Source: Chloroflexota bacterium
GTDB lineage: Bacteria; Chloroflexota; Anaerolineae; Anaerolineales; Anaerolineaceae
DNA: 64,000 nt
Direction of reading: 5' to 3'
NCBI GenBank assembly: GCA_021372725.1
Contig: JAJFTV010000071.1
Coordinates: 51,722-115,721 of the forward strand
Part shown: positions 34,792-43,727 of the stretch, in pieces
Layout of the letters: every line of letters begins with the position of its first letter
Numbering within the stretch: the first letter of the stretch is position 1
Position numbers and translations under genes: made by a program
The notes under the pieces: model-generated
Told to the model about the DNA's origin: nothing
What the model saw: the letters and a program-made list of their open reading frames with translations, nothing else
The model's database searches: none

Positions 34792-35184
34792 CTATTCCGA
34801 CCAAAAGACTTCGATGCCGCTGGCTCGTAGCGCAGCAATGGCCTGTCCGAGCAGGGAACCCTTCACCATCAGATAATCTGTGTCATAAGTAGAGTTAACA
34901 AAGATGCTGATATGAGCTTTTGAAAGCGGTTCAGCAATTTGGTACAGGATGCCAACCAGGTTGAAATCCAGTGGGCCCAGCACCTTGAGCATCCGCCATC
35001 CCGCTTCCACCTGCCAGCCTGGTTCTGTCCTGCCTTCCGGGACGATCAAGGATATCTCCTCAGGGGTGCGGGTGAGTGAAAACAAGGGTTCATTCAGCAC
35101 ACAGGCCGGAACTTCTGCATCGGCAGGCAGTTTGCAAACTGAAAACCTGCCGGGCAAAACCTTTAATGTGAGATTGTGTGACAT
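34792..35184 (-). CDS. ACT-domain protein (CASTOR/ACT_7-like)
   Basis: 130 aa from the ATG at 35184; an in-frame start at 35208 is also possible. Two ACT-like halves are visible: an N-terminal half with LKVLPGRFSVCKL and an ending half with GILYQIAEPLSKAHISIFV and YDTDYLMVKG. ACT domains bind amino acids or similar ligands. It is the first gene of the ACT/AIR-synthase/phosphatase operon, so it may be the sensor for that unit. No enzyme domain is fused. Confidence 0.75.
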   Translation of the reverse strand: MSHNLTLKVLPGRFSVCKLPADAEVPACVLNEPLFSLTRTPEEISLIVPEGRTEPGWQVEAGWRMLKVLGPLDFNLVGILYQIAEPLSKAHISIFVNSTYDTDYLMVKGSLLGQAIAALRASGIEVFWSE

Positions 35185-35463
35185 GGTATGAATGGCCCTG
35201 TTTCTCATGGTGTTCAGTCAGGCAGATGTTGATGGAAATAGTGGGTAAATATAGATAAAAAAGATTTTTCCTGTCATAATCTTGTTGACTGGCCACTCGA
35301 TGATACGGCTAATTGTACCAGAGCGGTTGAAGGAAAAGCACTGTAGTTTGGCCGAAATAGCATTTCGCCAGGCTGCCTGGTTCAAAAACAAATAGATACC
35401 TGTTCCGCCCGGTGATCAGACGGCAGGACTAATGATAATCGGAAACCGAATGAAAAAGAAATT

Positions 35464-36729
35464 CTACCTTTGTGCCCGATGGAACCTGCCGGGTAGGTCG
35501 AACAATCTGGCCTTTTTCAGCAGGGCAGCCAGGTCAACGTGAATTTTTGGCAGTCGAACAGGAAAGCTGCGAATTTTCCGCAAGATATTGGATTTTTCTC
35601 CTGGTCGAATATTTCCTTTTATTGCAGAGAAAAATCTTCTAATTTGCGGGATTTTAATATGGACATCCATCTTTTGGATAAGCCGGTAAATCACCCAAAC
35701 AAACATCGCCAATCCTGCTGTTATCCCCAGTCCCCACAAAATGTAATGGACGCCCTGCCGTGACCAATCCTGCAGCATGCTTGCGATAACAGAGAGGATG
35801 ACAAAACCAGCGCTGAATACGAGCCAGTTTTTGGATGATATTTTCAAATAAGCAGAGGATGTCTGCACTTCTTCCGTCTGGGTTTGTAACTTCCTATCTG
35901 CCTTGCTGGAAAGCAGCAGCAAACCGCCGATGACCACGTACATGATTGCCACGATGATATGGCCGGCGAGTGAAGGAAAAGCAGCGGGTCGAACGGCAAA
36001 CCCCAGTACAATATAATCGGCAGCCAAAAGAAAAGCGAAAACCTTCCACTGCTTCGTGCTAGGCATCAATTGAGTCATCGTGAATACTGTCCTGCCGGTT
36101 TCATGCCTCCAAAGACGGAGCAGCAGCCAGATAACCAGAGTGGATGAGAGGGCTGAAAACAGCGCAGGAGCCGGTTTTGATATGGAAGCGCCATGGATGA
36201 TCCCCATGATGCCGCCGGGCACAGCAGCCAGGAAGACGGGTTTTACACGGTTCAACCATTGAAACGGAAGCCTGATTTTCAGCGTCTTGGACGAATTCAG
36301 CAATCCATCTGCAGTGAAAAGTGGAACGATCCATGACATCAAAGGGTGCCAGAAAAGGACCAACATCAAGGTGGAAAAAACGGCCACACCCCCCACATAC
36401 CAGTCCACAGGGTAGTCAATCGGAGACCAAATCACCTTGGTGATATAGGCTTCATACAAACCGAAAAGCGCCCCTGCCAGATACAAAGTGCCCATCCCCG
36501 GTTTTCCTGTGCGGAAAACCAGCGGCAGCAGGACCATGAGCTGTAAAAAGTAGAGCGGTGTTGTTACCAGCAAGCCATAGATATTGATGAAGATAGACGG
36601 TGTGCTTCCGCTGACAACCTCGGTAAAGAAGACTGACAAAGCACACAGAAGTATCCAGGCCAGCCAGCGAACTTTTGGCATGTTCTTGCCCGGCATTACA
36701 GAAGAGGTGAATTTCCTGTTATTGTTCAT
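35464..36729 (-). CDS. Uncharacterised polytopic membrane protein
   Basis: About 421 aa from the ATG at 36729; two further in-frame starts are possible. Around 9-10 membrane helices occur between residues 20 and 350, and a basic soluble tail of about 70 residues follows (IRRFFSAIKGN and VRLPKIHVDLAALLKKAR). The segment TPLYFLQLMVLLPLVFR and the adjacent FGLYEAYITKVIW are conserved-looking. I do not recognise the family. It is monocistronic, with a strong stem-loop upstream that belongs to the next gene. Confidence 0.65.
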   Translation of the reverse strand: MNNNRKFTSSVMPGKNMPKVRWLAWILLCALSVFFTEVVSGSTPSIFINIYGLLVTTPLYFLQLMVLLPLVFRTGKPGMGTLYLAGALFGLYEAYITKVIWSPIDYPVDWYVGGVAVFSTLMLVLFWHPLMSWIVPLFTADGLLNSSKTLKIRLPFQWLNRVKPVFLAAVPGGIMGIIHGASISKPAPALFSALSSTLVIWLLLRLWRHETGRTVFTMTQLMPSTKQWKVFAFLLAADYIVLGFAVRPAAFPSLAGHIIVAIMYVVIGGLLLLSSKADRKLQTQTEEVQTSSAYLKISSKNWLVFSAGFVILSVIASMLQDWSRQGVHYILWGLGITAGLAMFVWVIYRLIQKMDVHIKIPQIRRFFSAIKGNIRPGEKSNILRKIRSFPVRLPKIHVDLAALLKKARLFDLPGRFHRAQR

Positions 36730-36905
36730 ATAACCAAATCCGATTATTCGCCCGGGCAATTACAACGAGACGTCCTTGCCCGGCATAAACGTTGAAAAAC
36801 AAGGGGCGAAACTCAGGCCTCGTCTATAGAACCTGATCGCCCCTTATAGAAGAGAGCAATCCTGTTTATAGCAAGATTCAGGCCAATTTTTCAGCATGGG
36901 TGCGG

Positions 36906-36953
36906 CGAGAACAAAATCAACCCCCGACAGACAGGGGGTTGATTTTGTTCTCG
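36906..36953 (-). terminator. Perfect 20-bp stem-loop after the glutamate dehydrogenase gene
   Basis: Perfect 20-bp arms (36906-36925 and 36934-36953) with an 8-nt loop begin 21 bp past the gdh stop. There is no U-run, so it may terminate or stabilise the 3' end of the gdh mRNA. Confidence 0.65.
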
Positions 36954-36974
36954 GGGATGGAAAGGAAACCGGTA

Positions 36975-38261
36975 TTAGCACCAGCCGCGCAACTGCATGG
37001 CTTTCACGACACGATCGATTGCCACCATGTATGCGGCATCACGCATGTAAACGCCTTTTTTCACAGAGACATCCAGAACACCTGCGAAGGCAACGGACAT
37101 CTTCTGATCCAGTTTTTCGATGACTTCTTCGCGGGACCAGTAGAAGTTCATATCATTCTGGACACCTTCGAAATAGGACACCGTCACGCCACCGGCATTG
37201 CACAGGAAATCCGGGATCATGAAGATATTCTTTTCTTTGATAACCTGATCGGCTTCCGGGGTGGTTGGGCCATTGGCGCCTTCAGCGATCATTTTCACAC
37301 GAGGAGATATTTTCTTGATGGTTTCTGCATTTATCTGGCCTTCGAGGGCTGACGGGATCAGGACATCCACATCCTTGGCGATCCAGGCATCTCCTGGTTC
37401 AATTGCATAACCGGCCTTGATGGCCTTTTCTTTGTCGATGGAGCCGTATTGGTCGGTAATGCTCATCAGGAAATGAGCATCGATGCCGCTGTCGCGGCTG
37501 ACGGTGTAGGAAACCTTGTCGTCGCGATCCCAATAAGAAACGCAAACAACCTTGCCACCCAGAATTTCGGTGAAACCGATGGCTGCATATTGTGCCACAT
37601 TACCAAAACCCTGTACCGCGGCGACAGACTTCCCGGGATCCATTTTGAGATGTTTCATGGCTTCCCGAACGTTGTAGATGACACCAAAGCCGGTTGCTTC
37701 GGTACGGCCAAGTGATCCTCCGCCACCGACAGGTTTGCCGGTGATTACACCAGGAGTATACTCCCCGTTCAGTTTGGAGTACTCGTCCATCATCCAGCTC
37801 ATCATCTGGCCGGTTGTTCCTACATCGGGAGCCGGTACGTCATTGCGGGGGCCGATGAGCTTCCAGACGCAATCCATATAGCCACGGGACAGCCGTTCTT
37901 TTTCACCAACGGACAGTGTTGCGGGATCAACAATGATGCCGCCCTTGGCGCCGCCCAGCGGGATATCGGCAACGGCGCATTTCCAGGTCATCCAGGTCGC
38001 CAGGGCACGTACGGTGTCGATGGTTTCAGCAGGGTGCCAGCGAATACCGCCCTTGTTGGGGCCGCGGGCATCATTATGCTGGACGCGGAAACCCTGGAAA
38101 ACACGCAGAGTGCCATCATCCATGCGAACAGGGATGCGGAAAGAGAATTCCCGCATCGGCCAGCGCAGAAGTTCACGTACCTCGTTGTCGAGGTTCAACT
38201 GGTCTGCAACGTGATCAAACTGCCGTTGTGCCATTTCAAATGCATTGGTTTTTTCTGCCAT
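36975..38261 (-). CDS. gdhA: Glutamate dehydrogenase family (Glu/Leu/Phe/Val DH)
   Basis: 428 aa, the usual length. The substrate-binding domain contains RGPNKGGIRWHP and WKCAVADIPLGGAKGGI with the catalytic Lys. The Rossmann domain has VQGFGNVAQYAA. DVLIPSALEGQINAETIKKI fits the GdhA-type hexameric dehydrogenases, which interconvert glutamate and 2-oxoglutarate plus ammonia. It has a strong AGGAG site, a leader hairpin upstream and a long stem-loop downstream, and forms a single-gene unit. Cofactor preference is not clear. Confidence 0.92.
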   Translation of the reverse strand: MAEKTNAFEMAQRQFDHVADQLNLDNEVRELLRWPMREFSFRIPVRMDDGTLRVFQGFRVQHNDARGPNKGGIRWHPAETIDTVRALATWMTWKCAVADIPLGGAKGGIIVDPATLSVGEKERLSRGYMDCVWKLIGPRNDVPAPDVGTTGQMMSWMMDEYSKLNGEYTPGVITGKPVGGGGSLGRTEATGFGVIYNVREAMKHLKMDPGKSVAAVQGFGNVAQYAAIGFTEILGGKVVCVSYWDRDDKVSYTVSRDSGIDAHFLMSITDQYGSIDKEKAIKAGYAIEPGDAWIAKDVDVLIPSALEGQINAETIKKISPRVKMIAEGANGPTTPEADQVIKEKNIFMIPDFLCNAGGVTVSYFEGVQNDMNFYWSREEVIEKLDQKMSVAFAGVLDVSVKKGVYMRDAAYMVAIDRVVKAMQLRGWC

Positions 38262-38585
38262 TCAATTACTCCTGAAAAATTGTGTGTTAACCTGTTATGA
38301 AGTTGAAGTATGCAGTTTAAACAACTAACGGGCACTGTGCGAGTGTGCCCGCCTGTAAAGAAAGACGCAAAGATCGCAACCCTGACTGTTTCAACCTCGT
38401 ACCTCGGTTATGAAACCCGGTTACTGTTTTCTGTTCAGCATAATCTTTCTGAACTATCATGTTGAACCGTGGTTTTTGATAGCTTAACCTTAACAAATAT
38501 CGCCTGTTACGTCAAGATGATAAACATCGTCAACTATCATGTATAGTCTCCATACATGGGCCACGATTGTCATCTGCGGCTTCCA
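38262..38585. other. Intergenic region with a gdh leader hairpin
   Basis: No gene. A hairpin with perfect 7-bp arms CGGGCAC/GTGCCCG and a 9-nt loop (38329-38351) lies 68 bp upstream of the gdh start, so it is in the gdh leader or promoter region. A 6-bp CATGTA/TACATG dyad is near 38539-38558. No clear -35/-10 pair was found. Confidence 0.4.
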
Positions 38586-40052
38586 TTAACCGTTTTGTCT
38601 TTTTTCAAGTGCCTGATGCAGCTCATCGCGCAGGATATCCGGATTGGCCTTGCCTCGCAGTTGACGCATGGCCTGCCCAAAGAACCAGTTTTCCAAGGTG
38701 GTCTTTCCGGAAAGATAACTCTCCAGTTCAACCGGGTTCTCGTGCAGGATTTGCCGGATTACCCCGGCAATTTGCGTCCGGTCGCTGACCACACCGAGAT
38801 TTTCTTCGGTGATGATCGCTCCTGCAGTTTTACCGGTATTCAGCATTTCGATCAACACCGAACGGGCAGTGTTGAGATTAATGACCTTGTTTTGCACTTG
38901 TTTCATCAGATCTGCCAGATCCGCGGGTTTCACCTTAAGCTGATCGATCCGTTGGCCGGTGGTATTCATCCAACTGTAAAGAGGGCCGGTAATCCAGTTG
39001 GCTGCCTCGATGGGTGGAATGTCCTGTCCGGAAATTGCCTGGACGGTATTTTCAAAATATTGGGCAACGGGCGTTTCCTCTACCAGGACTGAAGCCATAT
39101 TGGTGGGCAGGTCGTATTGGTGTTCAAAACGCCGCATCCTGGCCATTGGCAGCTCGGGAAGCTGAAGGCGGATTCTTTCAATCCAGGCATCATCAATTAC
39201 CAGCGGAGGCAAGTCAGGCTCAGGGAAATATCGATAATCATGAGCCTCTTCTTTACCCCGCTGCGGGTAGGTCACGCCGGCGGTATCATCCCAGCCGAGC
39301 GTCTGCTGCTGCACAGGCAGGCTGTTTTCGAGCAGCCCGGTTTGCCGTTCGATTTCGTATGCGATGGCTCTCTCCATCGCCCGGAAAGAGTTCAAATTCT
39401 TGATCTCCACCCGCGTACCCAATTCCAGCCGGTCTTCCGGCCTGAGCGAAACATTGGCTTCAAAGCGCATGACACCCTTCGACATGTCGCCGCTGTTCAC
39501 ACCCAGGCATACCAGGATGTCATGCAGTATTTTGGCATAAAGGCGAACCTCCTCAATGGAGTTCATGTCCGGTTCGCTGACGATCTCCAGCAGGGGTACG
39601 CCGGCGCGATTTAAATCAACCAGTGTAAAAGCCTGCCCTTCCGCCTGGATATGGGTGAGTTTCCCGGTATCCTCCTCCAGATGGGTGCGGCGGATGCGCA
39701 CCACTTTGTCACCCTGGGTGGCAGGGATATTCAGGATACCATTTTCTGCCAGGGGGTACTCGTATTGTGATATCTGGTATCCCTTGGGAAGATCAGGGTA
39801 AAAGTAATTCTTGCGGGCAAACAGACTGGTGTGGTTAATACGGCATTCGAGCGCCAGGGCAACCTTGAGCGCATACTCCACAGCCTTTTGGTTAACGACC
39901 GGCAGCACCCCCGGCATCCCCGCACAGACCGGGCAAACCGCAGTGTTGGGTTGAGACAGGGTAGGGTCCACAACCGGACAACTGCAAAACATTTTGGAAC
40001 AGGTTTGCAGCTCGGCATGCACCTCCAGGCCAATAACAGGGATCCATTTCAT
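38586..40052 (-). CDS. gatB: Aspartyl/glutamyl-tRNA amidotransferase subunit B
   Basis: 488 aa, full length. The N-terminal GatB motif GLEVHAELQTCSKMFC, the Cys-rich zinc site (CSCPVVD and CPVCAGMPG), PDLPKGYQISQYEYPLAENG and the C-terminal YqeY-like helical domain (MRQLRGKANPDILRDEL) are all present. It makes Gln-tRNA(Gln) or Asn-tRNA(Asn) with GatA and GatC, which are not in the window. A perfect 23-bp hairpin sits just upstream of its ribosome-binding site. Confidence 0.95.
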   Translation of the reverse strand: MKWIPVIGLEVHAELQTCSKMFCSCPVVDPTLSQPNTAVCPVCAGMPGVLPVVNQKAVEYALKVALALECRINHTSLFARKNYFYPDLPKGYQISQYEYPLAENGILNIPATQGDKVVRIRRTHLEEDTGKLTHIQAEGQAFTLVDLNRAGVPLLEIVSEPDMNSIEEVRLYAKILHDILVCLGVNSGDMSKGVMRFEANVSLRPEDRLELGTRVEIKNLNSFRAMERAIAYEIERQTGLLENSLPVQQQTLGWDDTAGVTYPQRGKEEAHDYRYFPEPDLPPLVIDDAWIERIRLQLPELPMARMRRFEHQYDLPTNMASVLVEETPVAQYFENTVQAISGQDIPPIEAANWITGPLYSWMNTTGQRIDQLKVKPADLADLMKQVQNKVINLNTARSVLIEMLNTGKTAGAIITEENLGVVSDRTQIAGVIRQILHENPVELESYLSGKTTLENWFFGQAMRQLRGKANPDILRDELHQALEKRQNG

Positions 40053-40069
40053 GCAATTTATACCTGTCT

Positions 40070-40120
40070 TTTTTGATTTGGAAATTTAGCCGTTTTACGG
40101 CTAAATTTCCAAATCAAAAA
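40070..40120 (-). promoter_or_regulatory. Perfect 23-bp hairpin in the gatB 5' region
   Basis: Arms 40070-40092 and 40098-40120 are exact complements with a 5-nt loop. The stem ends 18 bp before the gatB ATG, next to the weak CAGG ribosome-binding site. It could act on gatB initiation, or be a terminator for plus-strand readthrough. Confidence 0.55.
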
Positions 40121-40128
40121 TGTTTTTT

Positions 40129-40292
40129 CCCCTTCCCGAGTCGGGAAGGGGGCAGGGGGATGGGCTATAAAGTCCGTAGAATTAGCAATAGCATAAGAAA
40201 AATCGTTCCGGATAAGAAAATCCGCAAGACGAAAGAAATTATTCACAGTCTCCCAGCCCCAGCCGGAGGCGGGGATAAAGGGGAGGGGGAAA
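40129..40292. repeat. GC-rich REP-like element B (two half-units)
   Basis: CCCCTTCCCG and its complement form a tight hairpin at about 40129-40151, followed by a G-rich run. A second GC-rich unit at 40252-40292 contains GGGGATAAAGGGGAGGGGG, similar to element A. The sequence between is AT-rich and no gene was seen. Confidence 0.5.
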
Positions 40293-40460
40293 GTAATGAT
40301 TTGCGGTTTCATTTTCAACACCCACATTGTATCATCCAAATTGCGTAGTATTGGCAAATAGTCAATCTTTTTTGATTGTCTGATTATTACATATCTGCCA
40401 TTCTGCCTGTCATGTACCGTACCATTCGGCCCAAAAGGGGTAAAAAGAGATTTGAACCGG

Positions 40461-40466
40461 TATAAT
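40461..40466 (+). promoter_or_regulatory. Candidate -10 element of the flavodiiron gene
   Basis: TATAAT 61 bp upstream of the ATG at 40527; there is no good -35 element. Confidence 0.35.
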
Positions 40467-40526
40467 TAACAAAATTTTATTCTGTGTTTACAGGAATGAA
40501 TCTCCTGATATCAACAAGGAGGATTT

Positions 40527-41726
40527 ATGCTGCCCATCAAAATCAGGGAAAACATTTACTGGATCGGCGTAAATGATTACAAGACCGATCTCTTCGAAGG
40601 TCTGTGGCCGATCAGCCAGGAAGGCGTCTCCTATAATTCCTATCTGATCGATGACCAGAAGAAAGCCATCATCGACCTGGCCAATGAATCATCAGCCAAT
40701 ACCATTCTGGATCAAATCAGCCAGATTATCGAACCTTCCGAGCTGGATTATATTATCCTGAACCATATTGAACCCGACCATTCGGGAGCGCTGAGGACTC
40801 TTTTACTCTACGCTCAAAAGGCAGAAATTCTGGCCACCCAACGCGGGCAGCAGATGCTGGAGGCCTTTTACGGCCTGGGCAGCCGCGTGCGGGTTGTGCA
40901 GGATGGTGAAATCCTGTCTTTGGGAAAAACGAATCTGCAATTTGTCTCCACGCCCAATGTGCACTGGCCGGAGACGATGATGACTTATGCACTGGAAGAA
41001 AAAATCCTCTTTTCCTGTGATGCGTTTGGCGGATACGGGGCTTTGCATGGTGCGATTTATGATGACGATTATGAGGATTTGAGTTTCTACAAACGCGAAG
41101 CGCTTCGTTATTATGTCAACATTGTCGCCACCTTCAGCCGTCCGGTTTTGCGAGCTATTGAAAAGTTGGCCGGCATCCCGGTGGAACTTATTGCACCTTC
41201 CCACGGGCTGGTGTGGAAGCATCCGGAAGAAATCATCTCACTTTACAGTCAATGGGCCAGGCTGGCGTTTGAACCTGCCGAAAAGGGGATCACTTTGCTG
41301 TATGGCAGCATGTATGGAAACACCGTACGAATGATGAACGCCGTCGCCCAGGGCATCTCACGCGAGGGGGTCCCGCTCAACCTGTTCAATGTGACTGAAA
41401 CCCATGTCAGCTATATATTACCTTCCTTGTGGACACAGCGCGGGGTGGTGATTGGGGCGCCAACCTACGAGGGGGCGCTTTTCCCGCCCATGGCATACAC
41501 ACTTGAAATGGCGGCCGTTAAGCACATCACCGGCAAACCTGTCGCCAGGTTTGGCAGCTATGGATGGAAAAGCGGTGGGGCAGAGAAGCATTTTGAAGAG
41601 CTGATTGCACCGCTTAATTGGGAACTGGTTGACAGTTTTGACTTCAACGGGGGTCCCAATCATGATGATTTGCTGCGTGGTGTGGAGTTTGGAGCTTCGT
41701 TCGCCCGAAGAATAAAGAACAGGTGA
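40527..41726 (+). CDS. fprA: Flavodiiron protein (FprA family)
   Basis: 399 aa. The metallo-beta-lactamase-like domain has the diiron ligands: His80-x-Glu82-x-Asp84 (HIEPDHSGAL), the later His in HWPETMMTY, Asp in CDAFGGYG, and His in PSHGLVW. The flavodoxin domain starts near 256 (LYGSMYGNTVRM). This family reduces O2 to water or NO to N2O, protecting anaerobes. Strong AAGGAGG site and a clean single-gene unit. The electron donor (rubredoxin or other) is not encoded nearby. Confidence 0.93.
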   Translation: MLPIKIRENIYWIGVNDYKTDLFEGLWPISQEGVSYNSYLIDDQKKAIIDLANESSANTILDQISQIIEPSELDYIILNHIEPDHSGALRTLLLYAQKAEILATQRGQQMLEAFYGLGSRVRVVQDGEILSLGKTNLQFVSTPNVHWPETMMTYALEEKILFSCDAFGGYGALHGAIYDDDYEDLSFYKREALRYYVNIVATFSRPVLRAIEKLAGIPVELIAPSHGLVWKHPEEIISLYSQWARLAFEPAEKGITLLYGSMYGNTVRMMNAVAQGISREGVPLNLFNVTETHVSYILPSLWTQRGVVIGAPTYEGALFPPMAYTLEMAAVKHITGKPVARFGSYGWKSGGAEKHFEELIAPLNWELVDSFDFNGGPNHDDLLRGVEFGASFARRIKNR

Positions 41727-41794
41727 TATCTACCCCCTCTTTATCATGTTGAACGGAGGGACTCTTGACGTTGTCATGGTGTGGGCGACGTTCG

Positions 41795-41823
41795 TTACAT
41801 TCAACGAAGAGTTGGCTTATAAT
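41795..41823 (+). promoter_or_regulatory. Promoter of the phosphatase/dipeptidase operon
   Basis: TTACAT (41795-41800), 17-nt spacer, TATAAT (41818-41823). It precedes the ATG at 41853 by 29 bp. Confidence 0.6.
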
Positions 41824-41852
41824 ACTTTTTGTACCCAAAGAACTTCATAAAT

Positions 41853-42326
41853 ATGCAAAACATCATCAATTTTCGGATTATTGATCCCCGTATTGCCAGC
41901 GGAGGACAGCCCACCTTTGACCAGCTCATCGAACTGGCTGACACAGGCTGCCAGGTAGTCATCAACCTGGCCTTACCCACTTCCGCCAATGCCATACCCA
42001 ACGAAGGTGAGCTGGTAACCCAACTGGGTCTGACCTATGTTCATATTCCAGTCATCTGGGATGAACCCCATTTGGACGATTTTCAGCAGTTCCTGGGATG
42101 TATGGAAGTATTTCAGGAGAAAAAGGTCTTAGTCCACTGTGCCAGGAACATGCGGGTTTCCTGTTTTCTTTACCTGTATCGGGTGATTGCCATGGGATTA
42201 AATCCTGAAATCGCAGCCGACGATATGCTCAGTGTATGGCAGCCCAATGAAACCTGGCAGCGTTTTATAACGCAGGTACTCGATCATTATGAAATCACGG
42301 AAAACAAGGAGCAAAAATATGATTAA
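41853..42326 (+). CDS. Tyrosine-phosphatase-like protein (DUF442/BLH-phosphatase type)
   Basis: 157 aa from the ATG at 41853. The fold pattern (RIASGGQPTFDQLIELAD, QVVINLALP, YVHIPVIW) is that of the beta-lactamase-hydrolase-like phosphatase family. The P-loop reads HCARNMRVS, with four residues between Cys and Arg rather than the canonical five, so activity is uncertain; relatives often share HCAxNMRVS. It overlaps the M19 dipeptidase gene by 8 nt and is likely cotranslated. Substrate unknown. Confidence 0.75.
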   Translation: MQNIINFRIIDPRIASGGQPTFDQLIELADTGCQVVINLALPTSANAIPNEGELVTQLGLTYVHIPVIWDEPHLDDFQQFLGCMEVFQEKKVLVHCARNMRVSCFLYLYRVIAMGLNPEIAADDMLSVWQPNETWQRFITQVLDHYEITENKEQKYD

Positions 42327-43533
42327 TTCATTGCTTGTATTTACTTCTCTGGCAGGAATTACTGCCTGGGTGTCAGTTCCTGTCATCATTTTGATCGTTT
42401 TGGCGTTAATCTATCTCATTTTGATCAATATTATGTCTGCGCAAGTTGAGAAAAGGTCCAACAGGGTCAGACAACCGCCGCCGTACATGGTTTCCAGTGA
42501 GGTTCAGGCACTCCATAACCGGCTTCTGGTGGCAGATCTTCACGCCGATGCACTGCTTTGGAAGCGGGATCTCCTGCAAACCGGCCGGACAGGCCATGTG
42601 GATGTTCCCCGCATGCTGGAGGGCAATATTGCCTTCCAGGTTTTTGGTGTGGTGACGAAAAGCCCCAAAGGGCAGAACTTTGAAAGCAATTCGTCCCAAT
42701 CCTTTGACAATATCACCCTGCTGTCTGTTTTGAGCGGTTGGCCGCCGCGTACCTGGGGCAGTTTGTTCCAGCGTGCCTTGTACCAGGCTCGAAAACTCGA
42801 ACAATTTGCCAACCGGTCGGAAGGCAAATTAATGCGTGTCCTCAACCAGAAAGATCTGCAGATATTTCTGGAGCATCGCAGAGCCGGTGACAGGATAACG
42901 GCCGGTTTCCCCTGCCTGGAAGGTACGCATGCGCTGGAGGGAAAACTGGAAAACCTGGACGTTCTCTACGAGGCCGGTTTTCGGATGATCGGATTGACGC
43001 ATTTCTTCGACAATGAGGCAGGCGGCTCGGCACATGGGCGCGAAAAGGGAGGGCTGACTGCGTTTGGAAAGGATGTGGTCAGGCGTACACAGGAACTCCA
43101 CATGGTGGTGGATCTGGCCCATTCATCCCCCAGGATTATCGATGATGTCCTGGCGATGACCACCATGCCGGTTGTCGCCTCGCATACCGGTGTACGCGGC
43201 ACCTGCGATAATGTTCGCAACCTGTCTGATGACCATATTCGCGGCATCGCCCGCACCGGCGGCGTGATGGGGATTGCCATGTTTGAACAGGCTGTTTGTG
43301 AATGCAGTGTGGATGCCACCGCCCGCGCCATGCGTTACACCGCCGATCTGGTGGGCGTGGATTATGTTGCTCTGGGTTGTGACTTTGACGGCACGGTTGA
43401 GGCACCCATTGATTACCGCGGCATGGCGCTGCTCACCGAAGCGCTGCTCAAGCAGGGCTTCAGCGAAGCGGAGATCCAACAGATCATGGGCTGGAACTTC
43501 ATGCGTGTCCTCATGGCTGTTCTGCCGGAATAA
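42319..43533 (+). CDS. Membrane dipeptidase (M19), N-terminally anchored
   Basis: 404 aa from the ATG at 42319 (AAGGAG upstream). A single N-terminal helix (about 4-37) anchors the catalytic domain. Metal ligands are in DLHADALLW, the LEGTHALEG motif (bridging Glu), LTHFFDNEAGG, the VDLAHSSPRII block and VASHTGVRG. These are the zinc dipeptidases that hydrolyse dipeptides, with relatives that cleave some beta-lactams. A decayed second copy is at 27741. It is coupled to a phosphatase-like gene. Confidence 0.9.
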   Translation: MINSLLVFTSLAGITAWVSVPVIILIVLALIYLILINIMSAQVEKRSNRVRQPPPYMVSSEVQALHNRLLVADLHADALLWKRDLLQTGRTGHVDVPRMLEGNIAFQVFGVVTKSPKGQNFESNSSQSFDNITLLSVLSGWPPRTWGSLFQRALYQARKLEQFANRSEGKLMRVLNQKDLQIFLEHRRAGDRITAGFPCLEGTHALEGKLENLDVLYEAGFRMIGLTHFFDNEAGGSAHGREKGGLTAFGKDVVRRTQELHMVVDLAHSSPRIIDDVLAMTTMPVVASHTGVRGTCDNVRNLSDDHIRGIARTGGVMGIAMFEQAVCECSVDATARAMRYTADLVGVDYVALGCDFDGTVEAPIDYRGMALLTEALLKQGFSEAEIQQIMGWNFMRVLMAVLPE

Positions 43534-43549
43534 CATTCCTCTCTGTTGA

Positions 43550-43585
43550 CACCCCACCCCTTTACCCTCATCCTTCGGGGCGAGG
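43550..43585. repeat. GC-rich REP-like element C
   Basis: CACCCCACCCCTTTA followed by a short GC-rich end (TTCGGGGCGAGGAA). It is the reverse orientation of element A at 29905 with a degraded hairpin. Confidence 0.45.
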
Positions 43586-43727
43586 AAATTTTATGTTGAT
43601 TTGCTATTCGTTGACGGTTCTCTCAAACACCCCGTGCAGAGGGTTTGGTGCGGTCAAGAACCGATTTGTCCATATATTTGAATTTGCCGTTTATAATTTG
43701 ATTCACAGAATTACTGGAAATGTCAAC

